Assembly (NCBI GenBank): GCA_039566865.1
Contig: CM076959.1
Location: 3,703,501-3,767,500 of the forward strand
Source: Aurelia coerulea
Lineage: Eukaryota > Cnidaria > Scyphozoa > Semaeostomeae > Ulmaridae
Length of the DNA stretch: 64,000 nucleotides
Reading direction: 5' to 3'
The notes under the pieces are model-generated. The model made no database searches. It had not been told where the DNA came from and worked only from the letters and a program-made list of their open reading frames with translations. A program made the translations under genes and the position numbers. Of this stretch, positions 11,088 through 22,251 are shown piece after piece (position 1 is the stretch's first letter; the number at the start of each line of letters is the position of its first letter).

Positions 11088-11546
11088 TGATAACATCATC
11101 CAACAGATCGGACATAAGTGCAATTATGGAGGATGAAATAACAGCAATCAACGACTCTCTGGAGGCGATAACTTCCCGATTGATGGAGCAATCCTGCAAC
11201 AGCCCTAAGAGAGGCGAAGAAATATCCCTAAGAGGGGTGAGGAAAAGAGCCCTAAGAGAGGTGAAGAGCTTCTTCGAGTGCACTATATGCAGAGAGGTCA
11301 TGTCACCAGCAAATGTGGCAAATTATGCCTCTTGCTGCAAGAGGGTAATCGGTTGCATGATGTGCATCAATACATGGATGACAGACACACAAGGTGCCCT
11401 CACTGCAACTCAACTACCAGTGAGATAGAAAGCACTGAGCTGAAGGGAGTGGAAGAGGTGCTCACCTCCCTTACAGCTGTTGATAATTTTGAACAGAGGT
11501 CTTCTGCTGCCTGGAGGGGGAGTGTAGTTGCTGTAGAGCTTGAGTG
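11088..11546 (+). pseudogene. RING-like zinc-binding protein, frameshifted
   Basis: The frame from about 11088 encodes a Ser/Glu-rich N-terminus, then FFECTICREVMSPANVANYA, CCKRVIGCMMCINTW. The next cysteine pair, RCPHC, is in another frame (near 11395), so a frameshift splits the domain. The spacing C-x2-C, CC, C-x2-C, CPxC fits a variant RING/U-box-like finger found in uncharacterised marine invertebrate proteins. The downstream frame runs to a stop at 11546. It may be a broken E3-ligase-like gene, or two exons if a small intron was missed. Confidence 0.45.
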
Positions 11547-11612
11547 ATATGTTCAAATTTGGATAGACCAAGTATTAGCCTAGCAGCAGAATTTTGAATG
11601 TTTTGCATAGGT
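11492..11612 (-). mobile_element. LINE reverse transcriptase fragment
   Basis: The minus strand reads MQNIQNSAARLILGLSKF, EHITQALQQLHSPSRQQ. This matches the 'QNAAARLV..., HITP.L..LHWLPV' segment seen much better preserved in the LINE at 60480-61240. Only about 40 codons remain, overlapping the 3' end of the RING-like remnant on the other strand. Confidence 0.55.
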
Positions 11613-12105
11613 CCAGGGGCGGCGCTTGGGGGCAATAGAGGTACTCGCTGATTACCTATTTTTTTCAAGGGTTTTGGACCTTTTTCATTTCTCACAAAAC
11701 TGATAAAAAACAGGACGTTTTCAAATCTTTGAACTTTTGTTGCATTGCGTCATATTCACGTGGCAGAGCGTTCTAACGGTGCTCTGTGAAGTATATTGAT
11801 TGCCATTTCACATGGTTTGACAGACAGTCAATAATTAGTTGTTAATCTTTCTGCGTACATTCTCTTTGTTGACTTTGATAGATATTGAATTCGAGGATTA
11901 GGATGGCCGCGTACACCCTTGGGTGAGGCCGTGAAGTAATCATGGCCCTTCCTGATTACCTCAAATTTGTTTTGGTTGGTGTCGTGACATAATTCTCTGT
12001 TGAGCAGATTGTATTAAAACAGATAGCACCTCACAGAAACTTAGTCACTCCGCAACCTGATTATTTTAGCACTGTTGCTCTTGAGAAATCTGTTCAAATC
12101 TTGTC

Positions 12106-12723
12106 ATGGATCGAGTTTTGGGAAATGAGTATGGATGGGGTGTTTCTAAGATTTTTTCACTACGTGCAGCACAGAATAACAATTTAAATCACGAGCAACG
12201 ATTGCGCATGAAGAAGGTTGGAAGGCCATGTCCAAGAATAAAGTATGCGGGAGAACAAGTGTTATGGTGTATGAGTCTTTTTCGTGGATATGTGGCGGAG
12301 AAAATGAAGAAGGCAAAGAAACGTTTTACTGTTTTACTGCTGGCCCTGCGTAGTGATGGGTGACATATCAACGGTAAGTGTGCATTTTACTAGTAATTTC
12401 GAAATCATTTCAACGGACCAGATTCATTTTTCTATCAGATTTGCACATCACATAGAGTTTAATAAGTAAACTGAAATATATCAAACAGAACTGCATGCAC
12501 AGCACTAATTAGGCTGGAGTTGCATAAACATTTGTGGGATAGTTTAGAAATAACATTATACCAAAACTTGCGATCGGCCAAGGTAGTCAAGTCTGCCAGC
12601 GATTACCTTGCCCTTTTGGAGGCTAGGAGTATGGAGGCCGTGGAGGGCAGACATGGAGCTGGTTTAATCCCGTATGAAAAAGAGCCGCGGGCCTACAACC
12701 ACTGCATGAACCATAACTCGTAA
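12106..12723 (+). other. two short hypothetical ORFs
   Basis: ATG at 12106 opens an 85-codon frame containing HEQRLRMKKVGRPCP and a lysine-rich stretch KMKKAKKRF. A second frame at 12520-12723 contains ARSMEAVEGRHGAGLIPYEK. I recognise neither. A donor-like GGTAAGTG occurs at about 12373, so they could be exons of one gene, but nothing confirms this. The 500 bp before it (11613-12105) shows no gene. Confidence 0.2.
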
Positions 12724-12724
12724 A

Positions 12725-13120
12725 TTGCTTGTAAGAAACTGAACTCTGATATCGCCAAAAATGTTAAGAAATACTGGAAATACCAATACTGCGAAAATAT
12801 AGACTATTTATTTTAGTAAAGAAAAACCTTAGCATATTCTTACTTTACTTTCACTTGTTTCCTGTATCATATCACTCACTTGAGTCTTGAGCAACGTCTA
12901 AACAGTGGAAAATCCTAAAAACTTTTGTTTTGAAATGTTCACGAGGGGACAGGGAGTAAATACAATATGAAGGCTGTTATGAAACTTTAAGAAAGTTGCA
13001 AAAATGATGCAAGTATTTTTAAGAAATTGCATATAAGAAACTCAACTCTCAGATCGCCAACGAATTAAGAAACTCCGTACTGGGAAAATATCGCGGAAGA
13101 TTATCTGGTTTGAAAATTTT
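12725..13120 (+). repeat. 'TTATAAGAAAC' family repeat, two partial copies
   Basis: Both copies share the series 'gtaagaaactgaact', 'gatcgccaa' and 'ttaagaaa' (12731-12776 and 13032-13076). Between them lies 'ttcacttgtttcctgtatcatat' with 'gtctaaaca' (12850-12908). The same series recurs at 16274-16449, 20265-20365, 23440-23520, 38203-38440, 43090-43400, 61660-61720 and 63580-64000. This is probably a high-copy non-autonomous element. Confidence 0.6.
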
Positions 13121-13239
13121 TCTTGATTTTTCTTATTTTCGGGAGGTTCTCTGGCTCTGTAAGTTTTTTCTTCTTTGATCTTGAAGTTGTGTATATTTGT
13201 TGTATGTACATCTAATCTTGAATTTTATCTAATTCAACA

Positions 13240-15299
13240 GATGAAAGGGTCATTTGTGCAAGAGAACGGTTTCAAATCGACAGGGAGGAACCTTACAAAT
13301 ATTGCTGGGAGCCATCAAGCATAAAAAAAGGATATGATGAACCACACATCAAACAAACTGCTTGGCAACATAGATGTAGTTTGTGCTATAGACGAGGCCA
13401 GGCGAAGAGAAGTGACAAGACACAACCGCAATGCATCACGATACACAAAGATGCTGCACCACCACATTGATGCTGCTGTGTTCTTGTCTGCCCAAGGGCT
13501 GGCATTTTGAGGGTACGATGAGTCCAAATTGTCATTGAACCAGTGTAATTTTCTGGAGCTTATGGACCTCCTCGCACGTTACAGCCATGAATTGCGCTCC
13601 TTTGTGGACAAGGAACATGTCACTTACACATCTCAAGATCCACAAAATGACCTCATTGATTGCATCACTGAAGAAGTGCGCAGCGAGATCCAGAGTTGAA
13701 TTGACAATTCCCATTATATTGCAATCATCATGGATGACACAAGTGATGTTAGTAATGTTGAGCAGTATGCAATTTCTGTCCGGCTCATTCACAATGGAGA
13801 AGCCGAGGAGCATTATTGGGATTGATCAACGTGAGTGACGACCAATCCGCGGATGGCCTCACGAACACCCTTCTAAATACCCTTGCAAGATATAAAGTCG
13901 TTCCAGATGCTAGCGGTTGGAAGGTTATCGGCCAATCTTATGATGGAGCTGCGACAATGAGCAGTGAGCTAAAGCTTGGTTCACACTAGGCGTATAACTG
14001 CGTTTAAGTGCGTTTAATGGGTTTTATGCTTGCAGGTTTAACTTAAACGTCAAGTGGGAATGACCAGGGCGTTTAAATTTGAGAAGATAAACGCATTTAA
14101 ACGCATCGTTTCTCTCTCGTTTCCATTGGAGTTTAAGTGCGTTTATCCGCCAAAAAAGTTGTCAATTGCGAAATATGACCTGCACTTTTTAATTCGTTGT
14201 TGGGCACTAGCAGGTAGAGATAAGCAGAGAGACGTTGCGGAAAAGATTGTCAATTTTAATAAAGCTCTCACGTTTGCAAAGGCTTAAAAGTTTGAAGAAA
14301 AAGAAAGAAAAGAGAGCGAGAAGATGTTGGATACATGACAATTTTAAGAACTGAGACAGCTACGGCGTTTTTTCCACTCTTTTTGAAGAACTCAAGAATG
14401 GTCGAGAATATTTTTTCCGGTACTTGCGAATGTCCCCTGATCGGTTCAAGTCTTCAAGTATCTGCTTGATTTAATACGGCCTGGCATTGAAAAGTCTGAC
14501 AATGGACAACGCAATATCGATTTCAATGGCGTTAATCATCAAGATTTTTCGGCGCTTTTGAACTTTAAACGCCAAGATCAAAATTTTTTGATATGCGCGT
14601 TTATCATTTTCGAGTGTTTAAGTGCGTTTATCTTCTCAAATTTAAACGCCCTGGTCATTCCCACTTGACGTATAAGTTAAACCCGCAAGCATAAAACCTA
14701 TTAAACGCACTTAAACGCAATTATACGCCTAGTGTGAACAAAGCTTAAATGGCGTTCAGGCGCAGATGCAAAGAAAATTCCTTATTGCCTACTACAATCA
14801 CTGTGTGGCTTACAGGATGTTGTTGAGTGCTTCTCAGTCAGCAACAAACATTCCAAAGGTAGCCAATTTTTTTTCAACGGCTGATGCACTTTTTAATTTC
14901 TTTCGCAGTAGTCCAAAACGCACTAAGCATCTTGGGCACAACCTTCCGAAACCTGGCGACACTCGCTGGCTATCACGTGACACAGCGATCGGCCTCATAG
15001 ATTCGTGCTATAAGGAAATTGGAGCTGCATTATATGAGTATGCCAATAATTCGAATGAGAAGGTAGAGACACAGAGCAAAGCGCATGGAATAGGCACACA
15101 GATGCAGCAAGTTGAGTTTGTGTTTTTACTGAAGACGTACCGGAAGATATTTAAGCACTGTACTTCCATAATGGTCACAATGCAGAAAACGACACTGGAT
15201 GCCATACAGCTTACCTCCATGATCAACGATTTAAAAGGAGTCATAGCGAATTTTGATTTCAGTGGAATTTGGGAGGATACGCTACTTGCTGATCCTTAG
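13240..15299 (+). pseudogene. hAT transposase (ZMYM-like/DUF4371 type), split by a MITE
   Basis: Reading the plus strand in one frame gives GNIDVVCAIDEARRREVTRH, FLSAQGLAF-stop-GYDESK, then QNDLIDCITEEVRSEI, HYIAIIMDDTSDVSNVEQYA and GQSYDGAATMSSEL. After the MITE at 13973-14745 it continues as NGVQAQMQRKF, SATNIPKVANFFST and PGDTRWLSRD. This is the order seen in hAT transposases related to ZMYM1-like proteins; the DDTSDVS and QSYDGA motifs carry probable catalytic acidic residues. Several stops are present; the one in LAF-stop-GYDES fits CGA to TGA decay. The C-terminal third, with the dimerisation region, is missing after the TAG at 15299. Confidence 0.8.
13973..14745 (+). mobile_element. 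Harbinger deletion derivative, TAA target duplication
   Basis: Near-perfect inverted repeats of about 130 bp begin AGCTTGGTTCACACTAGGCG and end with the complement. TAA flanks it on both sides (13970-13972 and 14746-14748). Inside, one frame reads RRCWIHDNF, FSTLFEELKNGREYFFRYLR and MSPDRF, the N-terminal part of a PIF/Harbinger (HARBI1-like) transposase, followed by a stop; the rest is deleted. Removing the element and one TAA joins the hAT frames on both sides exactly, which shows where it inserted. Confidence 0.9.
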
Positions 15300-15777
15300 T
15301 TTCCAACCGATCGCAATAGAGGAGGAGCTTCTCCAACAAGTTCTTCTTCATCATCTTCCTCGGAGTTTGAAGCATACGATTATGAAGATTCGCTCTCTGA
15401 CATCTTTGAAAAATGATAATAACGCAAGGCTCTCTGTACAAGTACACTGGTGTTCCTCACTTATCGAGTGACTGCTTGCTTAGGCCCCAAACACTTTACG
15501 TCACAATTCAAAACATGCCCCAGACCTCCCGGACACTTTTAGATGAAACAATCAATTTCCAACGCTAATATCTACAAAACGGCCCAGAATTTGAATGTTT
15601 AGAGTTTATAGTCGAAATCAGCGTACTCGTATTGACTATTATCGATAATAAAATCTTCGCATCATATTCATTTTAAACGTCAGTTCAATATCACTATTTG
15701 ATGAGACAACCATCCAAATGTGTTTTGTTTAATCATCACTTTCATGAAATGATTTTTCATTAACGCATCTTTTTTAG
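15300..15777. other. intergenic stretch with a short Ser/acidic frame
   Basis: The hAT frame continues past its TAG into an Asn/Ser/acidic tail (serine run, then EFEAYDYEDSLSDIFEK) ending at 15414. It could be the decayed end of the hAT protein or unrelated sequence. The remainder to 15777 holds no gene that I can see. Confidence 0.25.
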
Positions 15778-16226
15778 GAACAAGGGGAAACAGTGCAACC
15801 TGGTCCAAGCACAGAAGACCCTGCTATCGAAATAATTAAAGTGATTCCTGGTACCATCTGCCTCTACTGCCTCTACAACCACCTCTACTCACGCAAATGA
15901 AGAGAGTTGCCGCAAAGAAGAAATCACGCAGTCAATGTTAAAAAATGTTCAGGAGAAAGTATGACCTGGAGGCCCATATAAAGTCAGTGCATTCTACTCC
16001 AACGAAGAGTAAGTGCAATTTTTATTGCACTTTTCCAACATGCGATAAAAGGTACGCAACCAGAGACCGATTGCGCGAACATGTGAAAAGGGTGCATTTG
16101 GGCGCACATAAGTCGCACACATGCCGATACTGCCTGAAGGGCTTCGAGAGGAAGGGGAGGATGGAGAAGCACATGGCATCTGCATGCTCAAAGCGCCCTG
16201 GAGCTGCTTCAACAGAAAACGTTTGA
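15778..16226 (+). pseudogene. C2H2 zinc-finger protein fragment
   Basis: After an acceptor-like TCTTTTTTAG at about 15776, a frame opens with EQGETVQPGPSTEDP, then shifts. The last frame (from 15945) gives the second half of a finger (FRRKYDLEAHIKSVH), a complete C-x4-C-x12-H-x4-H finger (CTFPTCDKRYATRDRLREHV) and a C-x2-C-x12-H-x4-C finger (CRYCLKGFERKGRMEKHM). The first cysteine pair is disrupted by a stop, so this is a decayed gene or a terminal exon with sequence damage. It may belong to the preceding hAT element or be independent. Confidence 0.5.
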
Positions 16227-16273
16227 CAGAACTGTAAAGTAGAGTTAAAGTAACTAGTCATACACTTTTCATA

Positions 16274-16449
16274 CGTACACGTATCTGTTTTATAAGAAAC
16301 TACGAATTTGGGCCAGTTTCTTAAAATTATCAGCGTTTTGAAGCCTTTCCAATGTTTAGACATTATTCAAGTACTTTCCGAGTACTATGATGCAGGAAAC
16401 GAGTCAGAGTTTCTTATAAGCGGTTTCTTATAAATGAAATACGTGTGGC
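16274..16449. mobile_element. short MITE of the 'TTATAAGAAAC' family
   Basis: The left end reads CACGTATCTGTTTTATAAG and the right end, complemented, reads CACGTATTTCATTTATAAG. Between them is an inverted copy of the 'cctttccaatgtttagaca' and 'tgatgcaggaaacgagt' series. Size is about 175 bp and no coding sequence is present. Confidence 0.55.
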
Positions 16450-17498
16450 TGTTTTTAGTTATTCCTTGCTGCTAGTTTCAGTTCATATCTATTATATTTG
16501 ATAGAGATTTTTGTGAGAATTTTTCAATCTCCCCTGATGTAAATTGAATCAAAGTTAAGCTGACATGGAAAATTACATTGATCAAGGCCGAATCATCAGC
16601 AAAAGCAAGCAAAATAAGTTCAAAATCAGGAATGCAGACAAGCCAATTAGGATGGGGTGGACAGTGTACATATTAGGTGAAAGGGGGCAAAATGGAGGCT
16701 ATTTCATAAGTAATCATCTTGTGAAAGTTGGAGATAAGTCATACACTGATAACAAAATGCTGAATTTGAGATGACAACTTTATCATGCAGACCAGCAGGT
16801 GAAGTAATCTGCGAGTCAAACAAGAAAGCAAACATGCAGGTCACCACCAGGGCCAAGGGCCTAATACAAAGATGGATGTGTTGTGTTTGGTATTTTAGGC
16901 CTTCAAATGGTCAAATATCAATCCCTTGGATGATTTTGATCTCAGCTTGGACCATCACAATATTTTTCAAATGTTTTCACAAGCTTTGGTTTCATGGTCT
17001 TTCAACCATGGGATCCTTATTCGTTTGTGGCATTGATATGCTTTGTTCTGTACTGGAGTTTCGTCATTTAAACATTTGATTATTGGCGATTTTCATTGTG
17101 ACAAACGCGTTTCATTGGTCCATTGAGATCTGATGGTGTTCTAAAAGCGAGGTCCAATCAGATTACATAGAATTGGAGGTCTCACTGGAATTATATTTTG
17201 CAGAAGATCACATAAAATTATTAAATTAATGAATAATCTCTTTTACTAACCTGACGTCACAAGAGACAGTGCGGTATAACTTTGAGAGAATAATTTTATT
17301 TGAATCTCGTTCACACCTTTGACAACATGGGAGTCATAATAGAGCACTATATCATCCTTTGCACCTTTAAGTGGGATGTTATTTTAACTGAACTCTACAA
17401 CCCCACAACCCCCGACCATCCGACCCAAGTTTTACAAAATGTTATCATTATTCATAACTATTTAGTTTCATTTATATTTGATCATTTATAATTTATTT
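16450..17498. other. no confident gene
   Basis: AT-rich. A 69-codon frame at 16565-16774 (starts MENYIDQGRIISKSKQ) and a 102-codon frame at 16771-17079 overlap by a few bases but match nothing I know. They are listed only as unassigned ORFs. Confidence 0.2.
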
Positions 17499-17917
17499 CA
17501 ATAATAATAATAATAATAATATCATATTTATACAGGTTAAACTTGTTCAGCAAACAATTTGCTGCTATCAATCAAGGACCCATCTAAAATATACAAAATT
17601 AAATAAAAAAGAAAACAGCAATATACATCAAGAAGGTAAAAATGTTAAAAGTCAAAGTTAAAAATTTTACAGAAAGTCTTAACTCGTAAAATTGAAGTTT
17701 CAGTCTTCATTTCATCTGTCAGTTTATTGAAAATCTTGACTCCTTGAAACGAAAATACCTTCTTTCCTGTTTCAGATTTGACTTTAGGCAAAGCGATATT
17801 TTTTGTATTTGCACGAGTAGACTGGCTGTGGTTGACTCTCGTGAAGTAATTCTCAAAGGTGTGTGGCGCTAGACTTATGATGATGAGTCCCTTGTATCCC
17901 TGCGGTACCTTGCTCAT
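17499..17917 (-). mobile_element. LINE 3' end: reverse transcriptase ORF tail plus (TTA)n
   Basis: The minus strand encodes FENYFTRVNHSQSTRANTKN, ALPKVKSETGKKVFSFQGVK, FNKLTDEMKTETSI and a stop at 17645. This is the usual C-terminus of a CR1/L2-type LINE ORF2. About 140 bp of 3' UTR follow, ending in a (TTA)n microsatellite at 17499-17522. The matching upstream part lies at 18794-19266, separated by an inserted, partly inverted segment. Confidence 0.7.
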
Positions 17918-18793
17918 AATGAAACAGTTAAAAACCTGACCCTATCTTCTGCATTCGATTGATCGAATCTGGATCGACCGACTGCTTCGGCTCTGTTCAA
18001 CAGTCACTCCCAAGAAAGGAAATGCGATAGAAACCACGGTAAGCAGACACTTAATCAACAAAACTTGGTATTCATCTGAAGAAGAAAGTTCACTTTACCT
18101 GGTGAGTGCAAAATATGTCTTTTAATGCTGCAATTTCCATGTTTTTAAGACCAAGTAATAGCAGAGAAATCTTCAAGTACCTGCTGCAGCAACTTCCTTC
18201 AAATTTAGTCAACTGCATCAATCGAATTGAAGGTTCGAAACTGATTGTTCTTCGCCAAATCTCGCATTCTGATTGGTATGCTAGGAATCCCAGCATATTA
18301 GGCCTAAATAGGGTCAACTTTTTCAGAGTAATATTATGAGTCTCTGTTGACTGAAGCGCCATCAAGAAGTCAAAGAGCACAGGGAAACAAGATACTCATC
18401 ATCATAAGTCTAGTATGGCATAAGTCTAGTGTGGCGCTACGCATTCAAACTTTTGAAGATTTCAAGAGCACACATCTTATATCGTGTACTGCAGACTTTT
18501 TCAAACTTTACACTATGCTTATTGCCATTTATCACTTTTAGTGCACGTTTCTGAATGTTCTCGAAAAGGGCTTTCTTTGATGGTGCCATGTGAAGGAACA
18601 CATTGTTACATTAAAGTAAATGAACGGACATATAGCGACATAATCTAAACATAGCACAAAAGAACGGCAGGCGCCATTAATCTTCCTTTTGTTTTCATCG
18701 ATCAAGAACATCAAATACAATAGGTTATCTTGGTTATATTTAGATGGACCCAGTCCCCCTAGCTAAGTTGCTTTTTAACCCCGTTGATTTACT
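17918..18793. repeat. rearranged insert in a LINE with inverted duplication
   Basis: This segment replaces about 60 codons of the LINE. At 18383-18450 it carries an inverted copy of the LINE sequence at 17845-17900 ('actcatcatcataagtctag'), including a local 16-bp duplication. Such inversion is what twin priming or template switching during retrotransposition produces. The rest (17941-18370) shows no recognised gene. Confidence 0.5.
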
Positions 18794-19266
18794 TTAAAGC
18801 AGAATTGGTAAAATTGTCACCTTATAAATTGCTTCTGCTGTGTACAGACTGATATTGTGCCGTATACGCGACAATAACTTTACTCTAGATGTTGCTTTCT
18901 TTATTGTTTTTTTAAGGTGATCAGAAAACATCAGATTTTTGTCCATCTGTACTCCTAGATATTCGTATACGTCTGATTCTGTGATCTTTGTTTGATTGAA
19001 CTTAATTTCCATAGGTTTGGATCCCGAAGTTCTCTGGTGTGTACCATAAAGGACACACTTGGTCTTGGTCTTTTTAAGATTTACTATGAGATTATTTTGG
19101 ACAAACCAGTTAGCAATCCGTTCTAGTTCACTACTCAATTTTTCTTCGATAACATCACATGTTTTACCAGCAACGTACAAAACAGAATCATGAGCATAGA
19201 GGGTCATTTCACATTGTCTTATATTTGTTCTGTTTTTGGCGGCATGTTCAGATGCAAAAAGCACTT
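18794..19266 (-). mobile_element. LINE reverse transcriptase fragment, catalytic motif mutated
   Basis: The 156-codon minus-strand frame contains CEMTLYAHDSVLYV, the RT motif YADD with its second acidic position changed context to YAHD, then ELERIANWFVQNNLIVNLKK, VYEYLGVQMDKNLMFSDHL and VKLLSRIRHNISLYTAEAIY. These are the motif C, thumb and connection regions of a non-LTR RT. The frame stops at 18797, where the inserted segment begins. With YAHD the enzyme would be inactive. Confidence 0.8.
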
Positions 19267-19919
19267 TGCACAGTGGTCAAACATTTCTGGTCTTTGCTGT
19301 AAAGAGTTCTAACTTATCAAAAGTTACCCCACATTTCAGTTGTTGACGTTTTCAGGTTAATTTGCTGTAAATGCAATAACAAAATGCAGAATGCTTTAGT
19401 GAAGTCATGGTTGCACTCTCTAGTCCCTTAGGAGCAAAAGACCAAAAGGAATATTGCCTCATGGTTACCATGGAAACAAAGAGCCACACCTAAAAACTAC
19501 CAATGAATTCGGATTCCCCATGAAAAGTTGTCCTAGCACAGTGACTACAAATCAATTATGACATGAAACAGAGAAGCTATTCCAGTGGTACACTACCTTA
19601 AAACAATTTCACGATTTAAATATGCACATGAATGACAAAGTTTTATCAAAATTAACCCTATCCAGACTACGCTTTTTGAAAATTTGGGGAGACTAGGGGC
19701 CTCTCCTTATCCTCAGAACCGTTAGTGCTAAAGACTTGGCACAAGTAACAAAAACGGCTATTTCTCGATATATCAAAGAATGAAATCCTACTAATAGAAA
19801 TTGAGGGGGCCAACATTTCATTCCAGTTTATCATAATCTCTGATTGATCACTTCAACAGTCATAATTGATCAATAGCTCGATCATTTTTGAGCATTGATT
19901 TGGAGCAGAGAATGAGGGA
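19267..19919. other. no gene seen
   Basis: AT-rich spacer. It contains one X-box-like GTTACCATGGAAAC at about 19466, and no frame worth reporting. Confidence 0.4.
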
Positions 19920-20140
19920 ATCCAAGGGTGCAAGAAAATGAGAGATTGAGAGAATCTTAAGGTGAACGGGTGGACGAGTTGCACGTGGTACGTCATAGGA
20001 AAGAAAACGAGAGATTGAGAGAATCTTAGGGTGGACAGGGTGGACGGGTGGACGAGTTGCACGTGGTACGTCATAGGAAAGAAAACCAGAGATTGAGAGA
20101 ATCTAAGGGTGGACAGGGTGGACGGGTGGACGAGTTGCAT
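19920..20140. repeat. 78-bp minisatellite, about 2.7 copies
   Basis: The motif GACGAGTTGCACGTGGTACG recurs at a spacing of exactly 78 bp (the 'gcacgtgg' at 19981 and 20059; 'gcattc' at 20137). Each unit also contains 'gagattgagagaatct' and 'gggtggac'. Because 78 is a multiple of three, a repetitive open frame appears on the minus strand, but it has no recognised domain and is treated as an artefact. Confidence 0.85.
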
Positions 20141-20264
20141 TCTAGTAACACTGATCAGGTTTCTGTCTCGGGACGCATTTCTTTTCGCCAGGAACCAGGA
20201 TGAAAGAAGTTACGAAGCAAGGGAAGCTTTTGCATGAAAATCCTTGATATATTTCTACTCTAAT

Positions 20265-20365
20265 TTCACTTGTTTCCTGTATGATATTATTCATAAGGTA
20301 CTTGAGTAATGTCTAAACATTGGAAAGGCTACAAAAACATTGTTTTGAAATGTTCACAAGTAGTA
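20265..20365 (+). repeat. 'TTATAAGAAAC' family repeat segment
   Basis: Contains 'cacttgtttcctgtatgata' and 'gtctaaacattggaaaggc', the shared core of the family. It abuts the left arm of the large inverted structure at 20366-23305. Confidence 0.5.
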
Positions 20366-21108
20366 CGGCAGATTTCGGCATAAAAATGATGGTTTTGTTC
20401 GTTTTGTGATAAAAGCATGAAACTTGGTGAACATGGGCAGTTTGACACGCTGAAAAATATTGGATATAGAGCCATTCCGAAAAATGCCCCCAAAGGCTAT
20501 TTTAGATGGGGGCACTAGAGCCCAATCCCTAAAAGTGAAAAACTGGTGTAACAAATGAAACAAGTGATGGATAAATACATTACTTAGTATAATTAGCAAG
20601 TTTGACATGGTGAAACATATGGAATATAGAGCCATTCCAAAAAATGCTCCCAGATGCTATTTTTAGATGGGGGCACTAGAGCCCAATCCCCAAAAATGAA
20701 AAACTTGTGTAACTAATGAAACAAGTGATGGGTGAATACATTACTTTGTAGTCTTAGCAAGTTTGATATGCTGAAAAACATGGAATGAACTGGCAATCCT
20801 AAGAATGCCCCAAATTGCTATTTTTAGGCAGGGGTATTAGAGCCCAATCCCCAAAGAAAATAAACGATGGTTAAAGATATTATTTGTTAGTCTCAGTAAG
20901 CTTGGTGTACTTAGAATCGTGGAATACATGGCAATTTCTAAATGTTCCTCAGAGCTTTATTCACACTGGGGCACTTGGCCATAATACCCCAAAAGCGAAA
21001 GCTTGACACAACTATTGAATATGCAATCTCTTGTTATTCATAATTTGTTATTTGTAGGCAGAAATACAAAGTGCCATCCATTGAAATTGAAAGGTAACCG
21101 GGAAGATA

Positions 21109-21336
21109 CTAGCATATTCTTCTTGATATCATAGTTACAGTGAGCGGATTACGATAGGCTCGGCAGTCTCCATTATATTTGCACATATCAGTACAAGCAA
21201 GTCCGGCCTTCGCACATTTGAACTGTGAACCACGCCTTTCCTTACATGAGCATTTGATCAGTTCCTGGCAGGCCGCTGGTGCATAAGGAAGAGTAGTCCA
21301 TACTGGACACAATAAACTGTTCTGATCACGCTTCAT
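21109..21336 (-). pseudogene. CXC-domain gene fragment, left arm copy
   Basis: The minus strand reads WTTLPYAPAACQELIKCSCK, then FKCAKAGLACTDMCKYNGDC. The C-x-C, C-x4-G-L-x-C-T-x2-C spacing fits the Tesmin/TSO1-like CXC pattern found in a multi-copy uncharacterised protein family of marine invertebrates. One or two cysteines of the usual set are missing. A related copy in inverted orientation lies at 21536-21880. Confidence 0.5.
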
Positions 21337-21535
21337 TCTTCATCAACTGGCATTGACTATTGGCCCTGAAAACACAAAAGCGTTTGCATTGCTCAATGAA
21401 CTAAGTGGGTGTGACAGTGTGTTACTATTTGATGGCATTGGTAAGAAAACGGCATATGCAATAAAACGTTTCTTCGTCGTCTTATACGAAACGATCCATA
21501 AATGCAGCTAGTAAGGAATTTTTTACTCATAAGCG

Positions 21536-21880
21536 GAGGCAGGTTGATGATATCCCTTCTGCAAGGGAAGCACAAACGCAACACATTAAATGCGTTATCT
21601 ACCAAGGAGCTCATATTTAGGGGAAGTCTCTCGTTAAACGCCCAGAAACCCCGTGCCCTGACAAATGGGGATAGCAGCGTGATCAGAACAGTCTGCAATG
21701 TCACTTATGGGCTATTCTTCTTGATGCATCGATGGCCTACCAGGAACTGATTTAATGCTCTTCCTATAAGTAACGGTGTGGTGGACAGTGCAAATGTGTC
21801 AATGCTGGACTTGCGTGTACTACTGTGTGCAAATATAGTGGAGACTGCTGAGCCCATCGTAGGCCGCTCAATTTAGTTAT
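21536..21880 (+). pseudogene. CXC-domain gene fragment, right arm copy
   Basis: One plus-strand frame reads VDDIPSAREAQTQHIKCVIY, QGAHI, then, after stops, QRDQNSLQCHLWAILLDASM, CKCVNAGLACTTVCKYSGDC. It is the inverted counterpart of 21109-21336 (shared QRDQNSL/KRDQNSL and CKYxGDC) and keeps more of the upstream region. At least four in-frame stops make it non-functional. It shows that the arms of the 3-kb structure include degraded gene sequence as well as the 160-bp units. Confidence 0.45.
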
Positions 21881-22251
21881 ACAATCAAGGAAAATTTTTT
21901 ACTATCTTATCAGTCACCTTTCTCTTTTAATGGATAGCACGTAGGATTATTTTTTAAATGAACCAATGCGACTAACTTTTGGAGACTGCTATTGCATAAT
22001 GAATTTTGTATAACAAGATGCAGCATATTTCAATAGTTACGTGAAACTTTCGCTTTGGGGAAACATGCACCAGTGCCATAGTGTAAATAAGGCATCGAGG
22101 AACATTTGGGATTGGCCGTTTATCTATGATTCTCAGCGCGTCAACCTTGTTAAGACTGTAAGACTACCAAGTAACGTATTTAGCAGTAACTCGTTCCATT
22201 AGATGCACCAGCTTTTTATTTGGGGAATTGGGCTCTAGTGCTCCCGTCTAA

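Noticed and set aside
19853..20140. 95-codon frame with three copies of LVHPSTLSTLRFSQS
   Set aside because: Explained by the 78-bp minisatellite.
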